Below, in pieces: positions 39,025 through 46,746 of a stretch of 64,000 nt of DNA. The DNA is taken from positions 186,001 through 250,000 of the forward strand of contig LXYP01000045.1 in assembly GCA_001650955.1 (NCBI GenBank). The letters run 5' to 3'. Each line of letters opens with the position of its first letter. Position 1 is the stretch's first letter. The DNA comes from Sphingomonadales bacterium EhC05 (GTDB taxonomy: Bacteria > Pseudomonadota > Alphaproteobacteria > Sphingomonadales > Sphingomonadaceae). The position numbers were made by a program, and so were the translations under genes. The notes under the pieces were generated by a model that was not told where the DNA came from, searched no databases, and was given only the letters and a program-made list of their open reading frames with translations.

Positions 39025-39431
39025 GCTTTTTGCAGCCGGGACGCTGTTTCCTGAATCAAGCCGATCATATTTGGAATGCCCTGGGTGCGATTTGAACTGA
39101 GTTGATTCTTTAGGTCAAATGGCTCGAGCACATCTGCAATATTGGTGTTTTTAATCTCTTCGGCCGATTGATCCTGAACCGTTTCCAGGACCAGCGCGAT
39201 AATGCCCTTGGTGATCGCCGCATTGCTGTCAGCCAGAAAATGCAGGCGTTGGTCATCGAGTTGCTGGGGATAGACCCAGACCGATGCCGAGCAGCCGCGA
39301 ACCAATGTCGCATCCGTTTTGAGCGCGTCGGGCATGGGATCGAGTTGTTTGCCGAGGTCGATCAACAGACGGTAGCGATCATCGGCTTCCAGGAATTCGT
39401 ATTCTTCAATCAGTTCGTCAATTTTGCTCAT
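39021..39431 (-). CDS. sufE: Cysteine desulfuration protein SufE
   Basis: Accepts sulfur from SufS for Fe-S cluster building. The 136-residue protein carries the active Cys in LVRGCSASVWV (about residue 47), with EFLEADDRYRLLIDLG upstream and an ITKGIIALVL helix after it. The ATG at 39431 is chosen. It lies 57 bases after the last gene of the psp array on the same strand. Confidence 0.93.
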   Translation of the reverse strand: MSKIDELIEEYEFLEADDRYRLLIDLGKQLDPMPDALKTDATLVRGCSASVWVYPQQLDDQRLHFLADSNAAITKGIIALVLETVQDQSAEEIKNTNIADVLEPFDLKNQLSSNRTQGIPNMIGLIQETASRLQKA

Positions 39432-39488
39432 ATGCAGCCCGCTAGCAGGGCAGGGGATTCGCGTCATCCCCTTTTGATAAAAGCAGTT

Positions 39489-39722
39489 CTAGAGTTCCAC
39501 GCCCGCCGCGATCGCTTCGAGCTTGCGGATGCGTTCTTTCAAGTCCGCCACTTCAATCCGCGAGGTTGCGGTGGGGGGATGATTTTCCCGCTCTTGTTCC
39601 AATTCACGCGATTTGAGCGAAATCCAATCCCGCCAGCCGCGCAAGAGGATCAACGAAACGACTGTCAGTCCAATCAGCGTAAAGCCCGCTGTAATCAGAA
39701 AAATCGTAGGTTCTTGCATCAT
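39489..39722 (-). CDS. Small PspB-like membrane protein, array member 8
   Basis: A 77-residue protein with one N-terminal membrane helix (residues 7-27) and a short C-terminal coiled coil ending LKERIRKLEAIAAG. This matches the tail of PspB (RMRERIQALESIL) in pattern. AAGGA lies before the ATG. It is the most diverged and last member of the psp array. No function is known; membrane-stress sensing or binding of other Psp proteins is inferred. Confidence 0.7.
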   Translation of the reverse strand: MMQEPTIFLITAGFTLIGLTVVSLILLRGWRDWISLKSRELEQERENHPPTATSRIEVADLKERIRKLEAIAAGVEL

Positions 39723-39749
39723 ACCAATCCTTCTTTCCTAAAAGGCCGC

Positions 39750-40010
39750 TCAGCGGTCTCTCAACTTTTCAATTTCATTTTCGAGCCGGTAGGCATCTCG
39801 ATCTTCGGTTGCGAGCTTCTCAAGCACAGCAACCCGGTCTTTCAAATATTTGACATCTTCCCGAAGCTGTTGGGTTTCCCGATCCGGAATGGTCACAAGA
39901 TCGCCGTGAACATCCTCGACAAGACCCAATCGTTCGTTGCGACGCTTGTTGAGAAACTTCGCAATGGTCACTATGATAATGATGGCGACTATCGCCTCTG
40001 GCCAATCCAT
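39750..40010 (-). CDS. Small PspB-like membrane protein, array member 7
   Basis: An 86-residue protein: N-terminal membrane helix (AIVAIIIIVTIAKFL), a basic RRNERL patch, a linker and a coiled coil VKYLKDRVAVLEKLATED ending EIEKLRDR. It belongs with members 5 and 6 to one subfamily that shares the YLKxRVAVLE core and LRDR end. Twenty-seven bases separate it from each neighbour. Confidence 0.72.
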   Translation of the reverse strand: MDWPEAIVAIIIIVTIAKFLNKRRNERLGLVEDVHGDLVTIPDRETQQLREDVKYLKDRVAVLEKLATEDRDAYRLENEIEKLRDR

Positions 40011-40037
40011 ATTTCCATACTCCTCGCGAGACCTTGA

Positions 40038-40301
40038 TTAGCGGTCTCTCAATTGTTCGATTTCATGCTCGAGTTCACGGGCACCGCGATCATCGGTGGC
40101 GATTTTTTCGAGAACGGCGACGCGTTCTTTGAGATAGGTGACTTCTTCCTGAAGGGGGCCTGAGTCGGGATTTTGTTCAATCCGATAATTGCCGTCTTTG
40201 TCTTTGATGACACCATGTTTGGCATTATATCGCGCCCTCAACACACTGCCGATCATCGCGACCAGAACAATCCCAAAAATCATTTCAAACGGATTATCCA
40301 T
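40038..40301 (-). CDS. Small PspB-like membrane protein, array member 6
   Basis: An 87-residue protein with an N-terminal membrane helix (MIFGIVLVAMIGSVL), RARYNAKHG linker and coiled coil TYLKERVAVLEKIATDD ending EIEQLRDR. The ATG at 40301 has a strong GGAGG; a TTG 12 bases earlier overlaps that site. It is closely similar to members 5 and 7 in the coiled coil, so they arose by tandem duplication. Confidence 0.75.
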   Translation of the reverse strand: MDNPFEMIFGIVLVAMIGSVLRARYNAKHGVIKDKDGNYRIEQNPDSGPLQEEVTYLKERVAVLEKIATDDRGARELEHEIEQLRDR

Positions 40302-40323
40302 TGTTTCCTCCAAAATGACCGGC

Positions 40324-40578
40324 TTAGCGGTCTCTCAATTGTTCGATCTCGCTTTCGAGTTGCTTCGTGCTGTGACCGTCGGTGGTGATCTGTTCCAGAA
40401 CCGCAACCCGGTCTTTCAAATATTTCATCTCTTCGCGCATGCGAACCGTATCGCCATCTTGCCGATCGGGAAATTCACCCCGTATCTGGGCCAGTTTCCG
40501 TTGGTGGTTGGTCCAGATTGCAAAGCCAGCAACCGCAAAGGCTCCGAATGGGATTAATAGTGCGATAATGCCTTCCAT
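40324..40578 (-). CDS. Small PspB-like membrane protein, array member 5
   Basis: An 84-residue protein: membrane helix (IALLIPFGAFAVAGFAIW), basic linker, and coiled coil MKYLKDRVAVLEQITTDG ending EIEQLRDR. Its start overlaps the stop of the gene before it by one base. PspB of enterobacteria has the same layout (one helix, then a short coiled coil with LExI and a WRDR end). Confidence 0.75.
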   Translation of the reverse strand: MEGIIALLIPFGAFAVAGFAIWTNHQRKLAQIRGEFPDRQDGDTVRMREEMKYLKDRVAVLEQITTDGHSTKQLESEIEQLRDR

Positions 40579-40856
40579 CAGTTCAATTCCTTTGATTGCA
40601 ATGTTTGTTTGAGGTCATCAATTTGCGTGGCGACATCATATCCCTTGTCCGTCACTATTCGCTCCAGAACCCGCATACGCTGTTCAAGATGCTCCGTCTG
40701 CGCGGCATATTGTGCCGCTTTTTCGGCCGTCTCCTTGCTATGGATATCCAGTTTCTTATTTTGATGTTTGAACCATTCCTGTCCCAGCACCCCGACTGCA
40801 ACTGCGATACAGGGAAGGCCGATCATGAAGAAAAATACCCAAGCGTTTTCCATCAA
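40578..40856 (-). CDS. Small PspB-like membrane protein, array member 4
   Basis: A 92-residue protein with a membrane helix (VFFFMIGLPCIAVAVGVLG), EWFKHQNKK linker and coiled coil HLEQRMRVLERIVTDKG. It is nearly identical to member 3 over the EKAAQYAA..VTDKG stretch (about 3 differences in 28 residues), which marks a recent tandem duplication. It overlaps member 3 by 4 bases. Confidence 0.75.
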   Translation of the reverse strand: MMENAWVFFFMIGLPCIAVAVGVLGQEWFKHQNKKLDIHSKETAEKAAQYAAQTEHLEQRMRVLERIVTDKGYDVATQIDDLKQTLQSKELN

Positions 40857-41131
40857 CTCAATTCTTTCGTTCTGGGTTCGTCGCGCAGATTCTCAATCTG
40901 CTGCGAAATATCCATGCCCTTGTCGGTGACGATGCGTTCGAGGACGCGGACACGCTGTTCCAGCAATTCCGTATGGGCGGCATATTGGGCCGCTTTTTCG
41001 GCCGTCATCTGGGTCTGGACCTTGAGCTGTTCCTGCTTATATTTGATCCAGGGCTTTACAAAGACGCCACCGAAAATAGCCAGCAAACCGCATGAAATGC
41101 CGAGTATCGGTATGAGAAGTGCGAAATTCAT
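40853..41131 (-). CDS. Small PspB-like membrane protein, array member 3
   Basis: A 92-residue protein: membrane helix (LIPILGISCGLLAIFGGVFV), KPWIKYKQEQ linker, coiled coil LLEQRVRVLERIVTDKG. It is the close paralogue of member 4. Fourteen bases separate it from member 2, and its stop overlaps the start of member 4. Confidence 0.75.
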   Translation of the reverse strand: MNFALLIPILGISCGLLAIFGGVFVKPWIKYKQEQLKVQTQMTAEKAAQYAAHTELLEQRVRVLERIVTDKGMDISQQIENLRDEPRTKELS

Positions 41132-41145
41132 TTCGAAATTTCCTA

Positions 41146-41478
41146 TCAGTTGGTGCGTTTGTCGCGCAATTGCTCGATCTCTTGCGTCAGGCGATGGCTG
41201 TCATCGGTGACGATGCGCTCGACATTGGCGAGGCGGTCTTTCATCGAACCGACTTCGGCGCGGAGTTCTGCATTTTCATTGGTGAGCAGTTTGACTCGCT
41301 CGACCGCTTCCTGGTCGGTTTTGGGATAGACTGACTTGCCCCATTGATTTTCCAGTGGGTAGCCGTGCTTGATCCGCATCCAGGTTGTTGCAACCCAGCC
41401 GATAGCGATGGCGACGGTGGCGACAGCCAGCAAGGGAGCTATTTCCGCTAGAATAGCCATTTTATCGGGGTCCATCAA
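41146..41478 (-). CDS. Small PspB-like membrane protein, array member 2
   Basis: A 110-residue protein with a membrane helix (LLAVATVAIAIGWVATTW), a linker RIKHGYPLENQWG and a long coiled coil with MKDRLANVERIVTDD and a final EIEQLRDK. The linker closely matches that of member 1 (RAKHGYELEDEWGG), so these two form a second duplicated pair. The first four bases overlap the stop of member 1. Confidence 0.75.
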   Translation of the reverse strand: MMDPDKMAILAEIAPLLAVATVAIAIGWVATTWMRIKHGYPLENQWGKSVYPKTDQEAVERVKLLTNENAELRAEVGSMKDRLANVERIVTDDSHRLTQEIEQLRDKRTN

Positions 41479-41783
41479 TTCTGCTCCCTTAAGGCTTCGA
41501 TTTCATCTGCGGTCCGTTTGGCCGGATCAGTGGCAATGCGCTCCAGAACTTGCAGGCGTTCCTGCAGGCGATCGATCTTGCCGACCAGTTCTTCATTCTC
41601 ATGTGACAGCAATTCAATCTTGCGCTGCTCGTCCGGTCGGGATTTGGCTGATTTACCGGTTTTTCCGCCCCACTCATCTTCCAACTCGTAGCCATGTTTG
41701 GCTCTAATCCAGTTGTTGACGATCCATCCGACGGTACTGATGGCGATGATCGCGATGACAAAGCTCGGGCTACCCCAATCCAT
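41475..41783 (-). CDS. Small PspB-like membrane protein, array member 1
   Basis: A 102-residue protein: membrane helix (FVIAIIAISTVGWIVNNW), RAKHGYELEDEWGG linker, and coiled coil IDRLQERLQVLERIATD. First gene after pspC, 24 bases past its stop. Pairs with member 2 by its linker sequence. Confidence 0.75.
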   Translation of the reverse strand: MDWGSPSFVIAIIAISTVGWIVNNWIRAKHGYELEDEWGGKTGKSAKSRPDEQRKIELLSHENEELVGKIDRLQERLQVLERIATDPAKRTADEIEALREQN

Positions 41784-41807
41784 ATTTCTTCTCCCTAAAC
41801 CCGGCGC

Positions 41808-42191
41808 TTAACGCAGGTTTTCGATCTCGTTAGACAATGTCGTATTCTTGCTCGTGTAATAGAGTTCCATATCGGCCAGCTTGCGATCAATTTCGCGGAA
41901 GCGGGATTTGACGTCTCTCACGGATCTGCGCGGCGATTGACGCACGCCTTGCCAGAATTTATTGTCTTCAGGATCGCTCAGATACATTTCAATCGGTTTG
42001 GCATCCGATATTTTTGCCGCGATCCAATAAGCGACCAGAGTCCATGGGAAGGCAAATGTAACTGTTGCAATAATGGCTGCGAGCCTAACCCAAGCGACGT
42101 TAATTCCTGTATAGTCAGCGATCCCAGCGCAAACTCCGCTCCATTTTGCACGCTGCTTATCCAGATAAAATTTGGTGCGGGACGAACTCAT
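41808..42191 (-). CDS. pspC: Phage-shock protein C domain protein
   Basis: A 127-residue inner-membrane protein. The PspC domain is at residues 5-65: KFYLDKQRAKWSGVCAGIAD, then YTGINVAWVRLAAIIATV and a membrane helix. A C-terminal cytoplasmic stretch ends in a predicted coiled coil (REIDRKLADMELYY). PspC with PspB senses inner-membrane stress and releases PspF from PspA. Overlaps pspB by 4 bases (ATGA). Confidence 0.9.
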   Translation of the reverse strand: MSSSRTKFYLDKQRAKWSGVCAGIADYTGINVAWVRLAAIIATVTFAFPWTLVAYWIAAKISDAKPIEMYLSDPEDNKFWQGVRQSPRRSVRDVKSRFREIDRKLADMELYYTSKNTTLSNEIENLR

Positions 42192-42496
42192 GATGGGTGC
42201 CTTTCTTTTTTCAGAAGCTCGTTGAAATTTTCGAGCGTTGGGGCTGGCTCTGCGCTAGCGGCAGGTAGAGCCGATTGGCGCCAGTCGGGATTATCCGCGG
42301 CCATGATCCGTTCGATGGTTTCCATTCGGTCGTCCAGACGGCGTGCCATATGATGCAATTCTTCCAACAGATTTTCATCTTCGTTGGTGATGGTTGCTGC
42401 GGTCTTCCATTTCGTGACATAGTGAAAAATCAACCATGGCAAACCGATGAATAATGTCCCCATTACAATGGGTATTATGATGAGCTCTTCCTGCAT
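42188..42496 (-). CDS. pspB: Phage-shock protein B
   Basis: A 102-residue membrane protein with one helix (IIPIVMGTLFIGLPWLIFHY) and the coiled-coil signature RRLDDRMETIERIMAADNP plus DWRQS, which aligns with the E. coli PspB end. It is longer than the usual 75 residues because of a Pro/Ala tail. The start overlaps the pspA stop by one base (TAATG). Confidence 0.88.
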   Translation of the reverse strand: MQEELIIIPIVMGTLFIGLPWLIFHYVTKWKTAATITNEDENLLEELHHMARRLDDRMETIERIMAADNPDWRQSALPAASAEPAPTLENFNELLKKERHPS

Positions 42497-43167
42497 TATG
42501 CATCCCCTTTCTTCATGGCCGCTTTCATAGCTTCCAGTTCTTCATCTACTTTGTCGCTGGATTCGAGCGCAGCGATTTGATTTTCCAAAGTCTGTGGTTC
42601 GCCCATGCCGAGCGCATCCGCGCGGCCTTCAGCGAAATCGACCTGGCGTTCGAGATATTCGAAGCGGGAAAAGGCGTCCTGCACCTTATCACCATTATAC
42701 ATCTCGCGCAGCTTGACCCGATTTTCGGCGCTTTCCAGGCGATTGACCAGACTGCTCTGGCGCGAACGCGCTTCCTGCAATTTCTTCTGCAGCTTGGCGA
42801 TGTCGGCTTCTGATGAGCGCAGGGCATCATCAAGCACCTTGATTTCCGATTTCAGTTCATCCGCCATATCTGAGGCTTTGCGTCTTTCGACCAAGGCGGC
42901 TTTGGCGAGATCTTCGCGATCTTTGGAAAGCGCGAGCTGTGCCTTTTCGCCCCAATCGTCGGTCAGATGATCCAGCTTATCAATATGCCGGCGCATCTCT
43001 TTCTGATCGGCTATTGTTCGTGCAGCGGATGCGCGAACTTCAACCAACGTTTCTTCCATCTCCAAAATGATCATCCGGATCATTTTTGATGGATCGTCTG
43101 CCTTGTCCAACATGTCAGTCACGTTGGCGGCGATGATATCTCTTGCTCTGGAAAAAATGCCCGCCAT
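42496..43167 (-). CDS. pspA: Phage-shock protein A
   Basis: ESCRT-III-like membrane-repair protein that also inhibits PspF. The 223-residue protein is almost all coiled coil; the amphipathic N-terminus MAGIFSRARDIIAANVTDMLDKADDPSKM has the PspA signature, followed by IRMIILEMEETLVEVRAS. The ATG at 43167 with GGAG upstream fits the family start. The open frame continues 47 codons further to an ATG at 43308 that overlaps the preceding stop. Confidence 0.93.
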   Translation of the reverse strand: MAGIFSRARDIIAANVTDMLDKADDPSKMIRMIILEMEETLVEVRASAARTIADQKEMRRHIDKLDHLTDDWGEKAQLALSKDREDLAKAALVERRKASDMADELKSEIKVLDDALRSSEADIAKLQKKLQEARSRQSSLVNRLESAENRVKLREMYNGDKVQDAFSRFEYLERQVDFAEGRADALGMGEPQTLENQIAALESSDKVDEELEAMKAAMKKGDA

Positions 43168-43304
43168 GTAATTACTCCGAATTGATCTGCTATACTCTTG
43201 CCTGAATTTGTTCGAACCTTCAAACTCCTCTGCTTCGATTTCGAAAAATGGCCGGGATTTAACTTCGGCAAGGGGGAAAGAAGTGATCCCGGCCATATCG
43301 TCTG

Positions 43305-43481
43305 TCATGCCCGATAACCTGAGTTAAAGAAGCTGACAGAAGGGGAAGCGGTTTCGGTGGGTGGGATTGATCCCTGGGCTGCCGCTGGGCCGACTGCGCT
43401 GATCAAAATGGTCATGCCAAAAAGCAAAATCGAGACAATCGCTGAAACTTCGGTGCGGCTCAATTTGTTAAGTGCTGGCAT
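43305..43481 (-). CDS. Small membrane or exported protein (58 residues), first gene of the psp operon
   Basis: A 58-residue ORF too short for usual length cut-offs. The ATG at 43481 follows GGAGG with 5-base spacing, an excellent site. The product starts MPALNKLSRTEVSAIVSILL, has one hydrophobic segment (about residues 13-35) ending in GPAAAQG, so either a signal peptide with cleavage at AAA-Q or an anchor, and a Ser/Thr/Pro-rich tail. It lies between the sigma-54 promoter and pspA. I do not recognise the family. Confidence 0.7.
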   Translation of the reverse strand: MPALNKLSRTEVSAIVSILLFGMTILISAVGPAAAQGSIPPTETASPSVSFFNSGYRA

Positions 43482-43524
43482 TTTATCCTCCGATGAGTTC
43501 GTAATTGGTGTCTGCCCCTAACAT

Positions 43525-43540
43525 TGCAGAAGCCGTGCCA
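43525..43540 (-). promoter_or_regulatory. Sigma-54 promoter of the psp operon
   Basis: TGGCACGGCTTCTGCA on the minus strand fits the -24/-12 consensus TGGCACG-N4-TTGCA with one mismatch. It lies 44 bases before the small ORF and points at pspA. The activator PspF is encoded divergently beside it, which makes the assignment strong. Transcription should start near 43514. Confidence 0.85.
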
Positions 43541-43641
43541 ACTTAATTAAAGTACTGTAAAATAACGATATACCCATTTTTGGGCGGAGATTGATATAGT
43601 ATTAATTGCCATTTAGTGGGAATATGCGCTATATCTTGGTC

Positions 43642-44679
43642 ATGGATAGAGCAGGGCAATTTGTAGGGGAATCAGGGGCTTTTCTTGATGCCGTGGAAAA
43701 AGCGAGTCGGGCGGCGCCGTTGGATCGCCCCGTGCTGGTTGTCGGCGAACGGGGGACCGGCAAGGAATTGATCGCCGAGCGTCTTCATCGCCTCAGTCTG
43801 AGATGGGACGGGCCATTCATCACCCTCAACTGTGCCGCGATGCCCGAGACGCTTATTGAAGCAGAATTATTCGGTCATGAGGCGGGCGCGTTTACCGGCG
43901 CAACCAAGGCAAGGGTAGGGCGGTTTGAAGAGGCTGACGGCGGCACCCTCTTTCTTGATGAACTGGGGACTCTCTCGACTGGCGCGCAGGAACGGCTGTT
44001 GCGCGCGGTGGAATATGGTGAAATTACCAGAATTGGGTCCTCGCGCCCGCAGCGCGTCGATGTCCGGATCGTCGCCGCGACCAATGCCGATCTTCCCCAA
44101 ATGGCTGCAGAGAATAGATTTCGCGCCGATCTGCTGGATCGATTGTCTTTTGAAGTCGTGACCTTGCCGCCTTTGCGGGTCCGTGAAGGCGATGTCCCGG
44201 TACTGGCCGACTATTTCGGCCGTCGGATGGCAGCAGAGCTTGAATGGCCTTCATGGCCTGGATTTGGCCGGCTCGCGACCGAAGCCCTCAACCGTTATGA
44301 ATGGCCCGGCAACGTCCGCGAGCTGCGCAACGTGATCGAGCGCGCGGTCTATCAATGGAATGATCATAATATGCCGGTCGATCATATTGTCTTCGATCCC
44401 TTCGCCTCGCCCTGGAAACCCCGGGAAATGCCGACCAAGACAGAAGCCAATAGTGATCCGGCGCCTGCGCCGCAGGATGTGCCTGCAGCGCCTACTCCAT
44501 CTGAACCGGTCTATAATGATATTGCGGACATGAAGGAGGCTGTGGAGGCTTATGAGAAGCAGATATTAGAGGCCGCACTGGCCAAATCGCGCTATAATCA
44601 GCGACAGACCGCCAAGGCGTTGAACCTGACCTATGACCAGTTGCGGCATTCGTTGAAGCGTCACGATCTGCTGGGATAA
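43642..44679 (+). CDS. pspF: Psp operon transcriptional activator PspF
   Basis: Sigma-54 enhancer-binding AAA+ protein of about 345 residues without a receiver domain. It has Walker A GERGTGKE, the sigma-54 contact loop GAFTGA, Walker B GGTLFLDELG, the R-finger region FRADLLDRLSFEV, and a C-terminal Fis-type helix-turn-helix (NQRQTAKALNLTYDQLRHSL). The start at 43642 (MDRAGQFVGE) aligns with E. coli PspF; 43624 is an alternative. A Pro/Ala linker before the HTH is longer than usual. Confidence 0.92.
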   Translation: MDRAGQFVGESGAFLDAVEKASRAAPLDRPVLVVGERGTGKELIAERLHRLSLRWDGPFITLNCAAMPETLIEAELFGHEAGAFTGATKARVGRFEEADGGTLFLDELGTLSTGAQERLLRAVEYGEITRIGSSRPQRVDVRIVAATNADLPQMAAENRFRADLLDRLSFEVVTLPPLRVREGDVPVLADYFGRRMAAELEWPSWPGFGRLATEALNRYEWPGNVRELRNVIERAVYQWNDHNMPVDHIVFDPFASPWKPREMPTKTEANSDPAPAPQDVPAAPTPSEPVYNDIADMKEAVEAYEKQILEAALAKSRYNQRQTAKALNLTYDQLRHSLKRHDLLG

Positions 44680-44705
44680 AAAAGGGGCTTGAAAGCCCCT
44701 TTTTC
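44680..44705 (+). terminator. Terminator after pspF
   Basis: AAAAGGGGCTT GAA AGCCCCTTTTT: a perfect stem with a T run immediately after the pspF stop, shared with the convergent membrane-protein gene. Confidence 0.9.
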
Positions 44706-44723
44706 TAAACAGTTTTTTGCATC

Positions 44724-45287
44724 TTAACCGGCGTTGGCGTTCACCATCGTATAGAACATCGGCAGGGACAGCAGAACATTGGTCCGCGAGGCCATGAGCG
44801 CCACTTTGCCAGCTGCTGCTTTCTCATCTGCTGTCGCTTCCACAATGCCCAATACTCTTTTTTGTTTGGGCCAGATGATGAACCAGACATTGGCCGCCAT
44901 GATGATCGCGATCCACATGCCCACGCCAATCATCTGATATGGTGGTTGCAAAGTCATGGCTTGATGCAGCCAACCGCTCGCCCAGGCGACGTAGAGGCCG
45001 GTTACCACGGTGAGCAAGGCGGCCCAGCGGAAGTAGAATAACACTTTTGGAGCAATATGCTTACCCACCGCTGGCTTCAGATCGTCCGGGATGCTTGGCA
45101 TCAGCGGCACTTGCACAAAGTTAAGATAGTAAAGCAGGCCGATCCACAACACTCCAAAAAACAGGTGGAGCCAGCGACCGATGGCATTGCCAGTGACCAT
45201 ATCGCCGTGCAAGCCGAATATCAGCGCGATTGTGGCAAGCAGTCCGACGACCAGCACTGCATTTAAATTTCCAAAAAATTTCGCCAT
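44724..45287 (-). CDS. Membrane protein resembling the urate hydroxylase PuuD membrane domain
   Basis: A 187-residue inner-membrane protein with four or five hydrophobic segments. The segments GRWLHLFFGVLWIGLLYYLNF and FYFRWAALLTVVTGLYV resemble the N-terminal membrane domain of PuuD-type proteins, with histidines in the helices that could bind heme. No cytochrome c domain follows. GGGGAAG precedes the ATG at 45287. The function is not certain. Confidence 0.65.
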   Translation of the reverse strand: MAKFFGNLNAVLVVGLLATIALIFGLHGDMVTGNAIGRWLHLFFGVLWIGLLYYLNFVQVPLMPSIPDDLKPAVGKHIAPKVLFYFRWAALLTVVTGLYVAWASGWLHQAMTLQPPYQMIGVGMWIAIIMAANVWFIIWPKQKRVLGIVEATADEKAAAGKVALMASRTNVLLSLPMFYTMVNANAG

Positions 45288-45463
45288 TTTCTTCCCCCCA
45301 AGAAGGTGTTTGAAATAATCTGTTAACATTATGCACACAACTGGCGATTGTCACGAAAAAATGCTGCCCACTAGTCAAAATGCCCTAAGGGGCAATTGCC
45401 TGCCGACGCTCAGTGTCTATGGTGGCAGACACAGTAATTTTCAAAAACGGAGAAAACCCCGAT

Positions 45464-46069
45464 ATGTCTTTCGCGCTTCCCCCACTTCCTTACGACAAAA
45501 CGGCATTTGGAGATCTGATCTCCGAAGAAACGTTCAACTATCATCATGGCAAACATCACAATGCCTATGTCGGCAAAACCAACGACGCGATCGCCGGCAC
45601 CGATCACGCGGGCAAAAGTCTTTCGGAGATCATCAAGCTTTCAGAAGGCGGTTTGTTCAACAATGCTGCTCAGGTCTGGAACCATAGTTTCTACTGGCTG
45701 TGCCTCAGCCCCGAAAAGAAAGATATTCCTGCGGCGCTTCAGGGTCGCCTTGAATCAACTTTCGGTTCTGTCGAAGAGTTCAAGGCGCAGTTCAAAGCAG
45801 AAGCCGTCGGCCATTTTGCCAGCGGTTGGGCCTGGCTGGTCCTGGATGGCGATGATCTCAAGATCACCTCCTATCATGATGCCGATTCACCGGTGGCGCA
45901 TGGCGTCGAGCCATTGCTGACGCTCGATGTCTGGGAACATGCTTATTATCTCGACTATCAAAATGCGCGCCCTGACTATGTGTCAGCGCTGCTCGACAAT
46001 GCGATTGACTGGGATTTTGTTGCTCTGAATCTCGATGGTCAAGGTGTGAGCCGCGCCGATCAAGCCTAG
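45464..46069 (+). CDS. sodB: Superoxide dismutase (Fe type)
   Basis: A 201-residue dismutase with metal ligands His (TFNYHHGKHH), His (QVWNHSFYW), and DxWEHAYYLDYQ (Asp and His). Start MSFALPPLPYDKTAFG is family-typical; a longer in-frame start at 45413 is unlikely. The residues AQVWNHSFYWLCL and the GHFASGWAWLV segment point to the iron form. No signal peptide, so cytoplasmic. Confidence 0.94.
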   Translation: MSFALPPLPYDKTAFGDLISEETFNYHHGKHHNAYVGKTNDAIAGTDHAGKSLSEIIKLSEGGLFNNAAQVWNHSFYWLCLSPEKKDIPAALQGRLESTFGSVEEFKAQFKAEAVGHFASGWAWLVLDGDDLKITSYHDADSPVAHGVEPLLTLDVWEHAYYLDYQNARPDYVSALLDNAIDWDFVALNLDGQGVSRADQA

Positions 46070-46101
46070 GTCGGCCTCACCCAGGTGAATCGAAAAGATA
46101 G

Positions 46102-46133
46102 ACCGCGTCCTGTTCGTCAGGGCGCGGTTTTTT
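46102..46133. terminator. Terminator after sodB, overlapping the ispZ 3' end
   Basis: ACCGCGTCCTG and CAGGGCGCGGT pair with one mismatch, followed by TTTTTT on the plus strand. It covers the last codons of the convergent ispZ gene. Confidence 0.8.
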
Positions 46134-46746
46134 CTGTGTCATCTTCGATCGCAAATCCATGTTTCATCAGCATCGGAATATTCGCCATTGCGAAAATGAA
46201 GGAGGCTGCGGTGACGCCCCAGACCTTGATTGTCAGCCATGTATCAAAACTCAGCAGTGCAACCATCAGTTCATTTGCAATGGCCATGGCGGTGAAGAAC
46301 AAGGCCCAATTGCGCGAGAGTTTCAGCCACCCTTCGTCGCTCAGGCCTTCAAATGCGGCCTCCAGTAGATATTTCAGCATCGCTTTTCCGCGCAACAGTC
46401 CGCCAAATAATATCAATGCAAATGCAGCATAGATGATCGTCGGCTTATGCTGGATGAAGCGCGGATCATTGAAATATAGAGTGAGGGCGCCAAAGCCGAG
46501 AATGAGAACGGCCGACATCCACATCATCGGCGATATTTTTCCCAGCTTCCATTTGGAAACGATCATCGCAATGACGATCGCGACCATGAAAGCGGCCGTT
46601 CCGTAGAGTGCGGCGGTGATCGGATTGCCCTCCGGAGCACCAAATTTATAGACGAGGAAAAAAATCAGCAAAGGACCGAAATCCAGCGCAAAGTTGAGCC
46701 CTCTATGCTCTTTCGGAATTTCTTCAATCGCAGTATTTTCGGTCAT
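46117..46746 (-). CDS. Inner membrane septation protein (YciB/IspZ family)
   Basis: A 209-residue integral membrane protein with about five or six helices. The start LNFALDFGPLLIFFLVYKF and later NDPRFIQHKPTIIY and LSRNWALFFTAMAIANE are signatures of the septation-A family, implicated in cell envelope synthesis and division. It overlaps ftsY by 4 bases as the last gene of the dapF-mtaB-ftsY operon. Confidence 0.9.
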   Translation of the reverse strand: MTENTAIEEIPKEHRGLNFALDFGPLLIFFLVYKFGAPEGNPITAALYGTAAFMVAIVIAMIVSKWKLGKISPMMWMSAVLILGFGALTLYFNDPRFIQHKPTIIYAAFALILFGGLLRGKAMLKYLLEAAFEGLSDEGWLKLSRNWALFFTAMAIANELMVALLSFDTWLTIKVWGVTAASFIFAMANIPMLMKHGFAIEDDTEKTAP

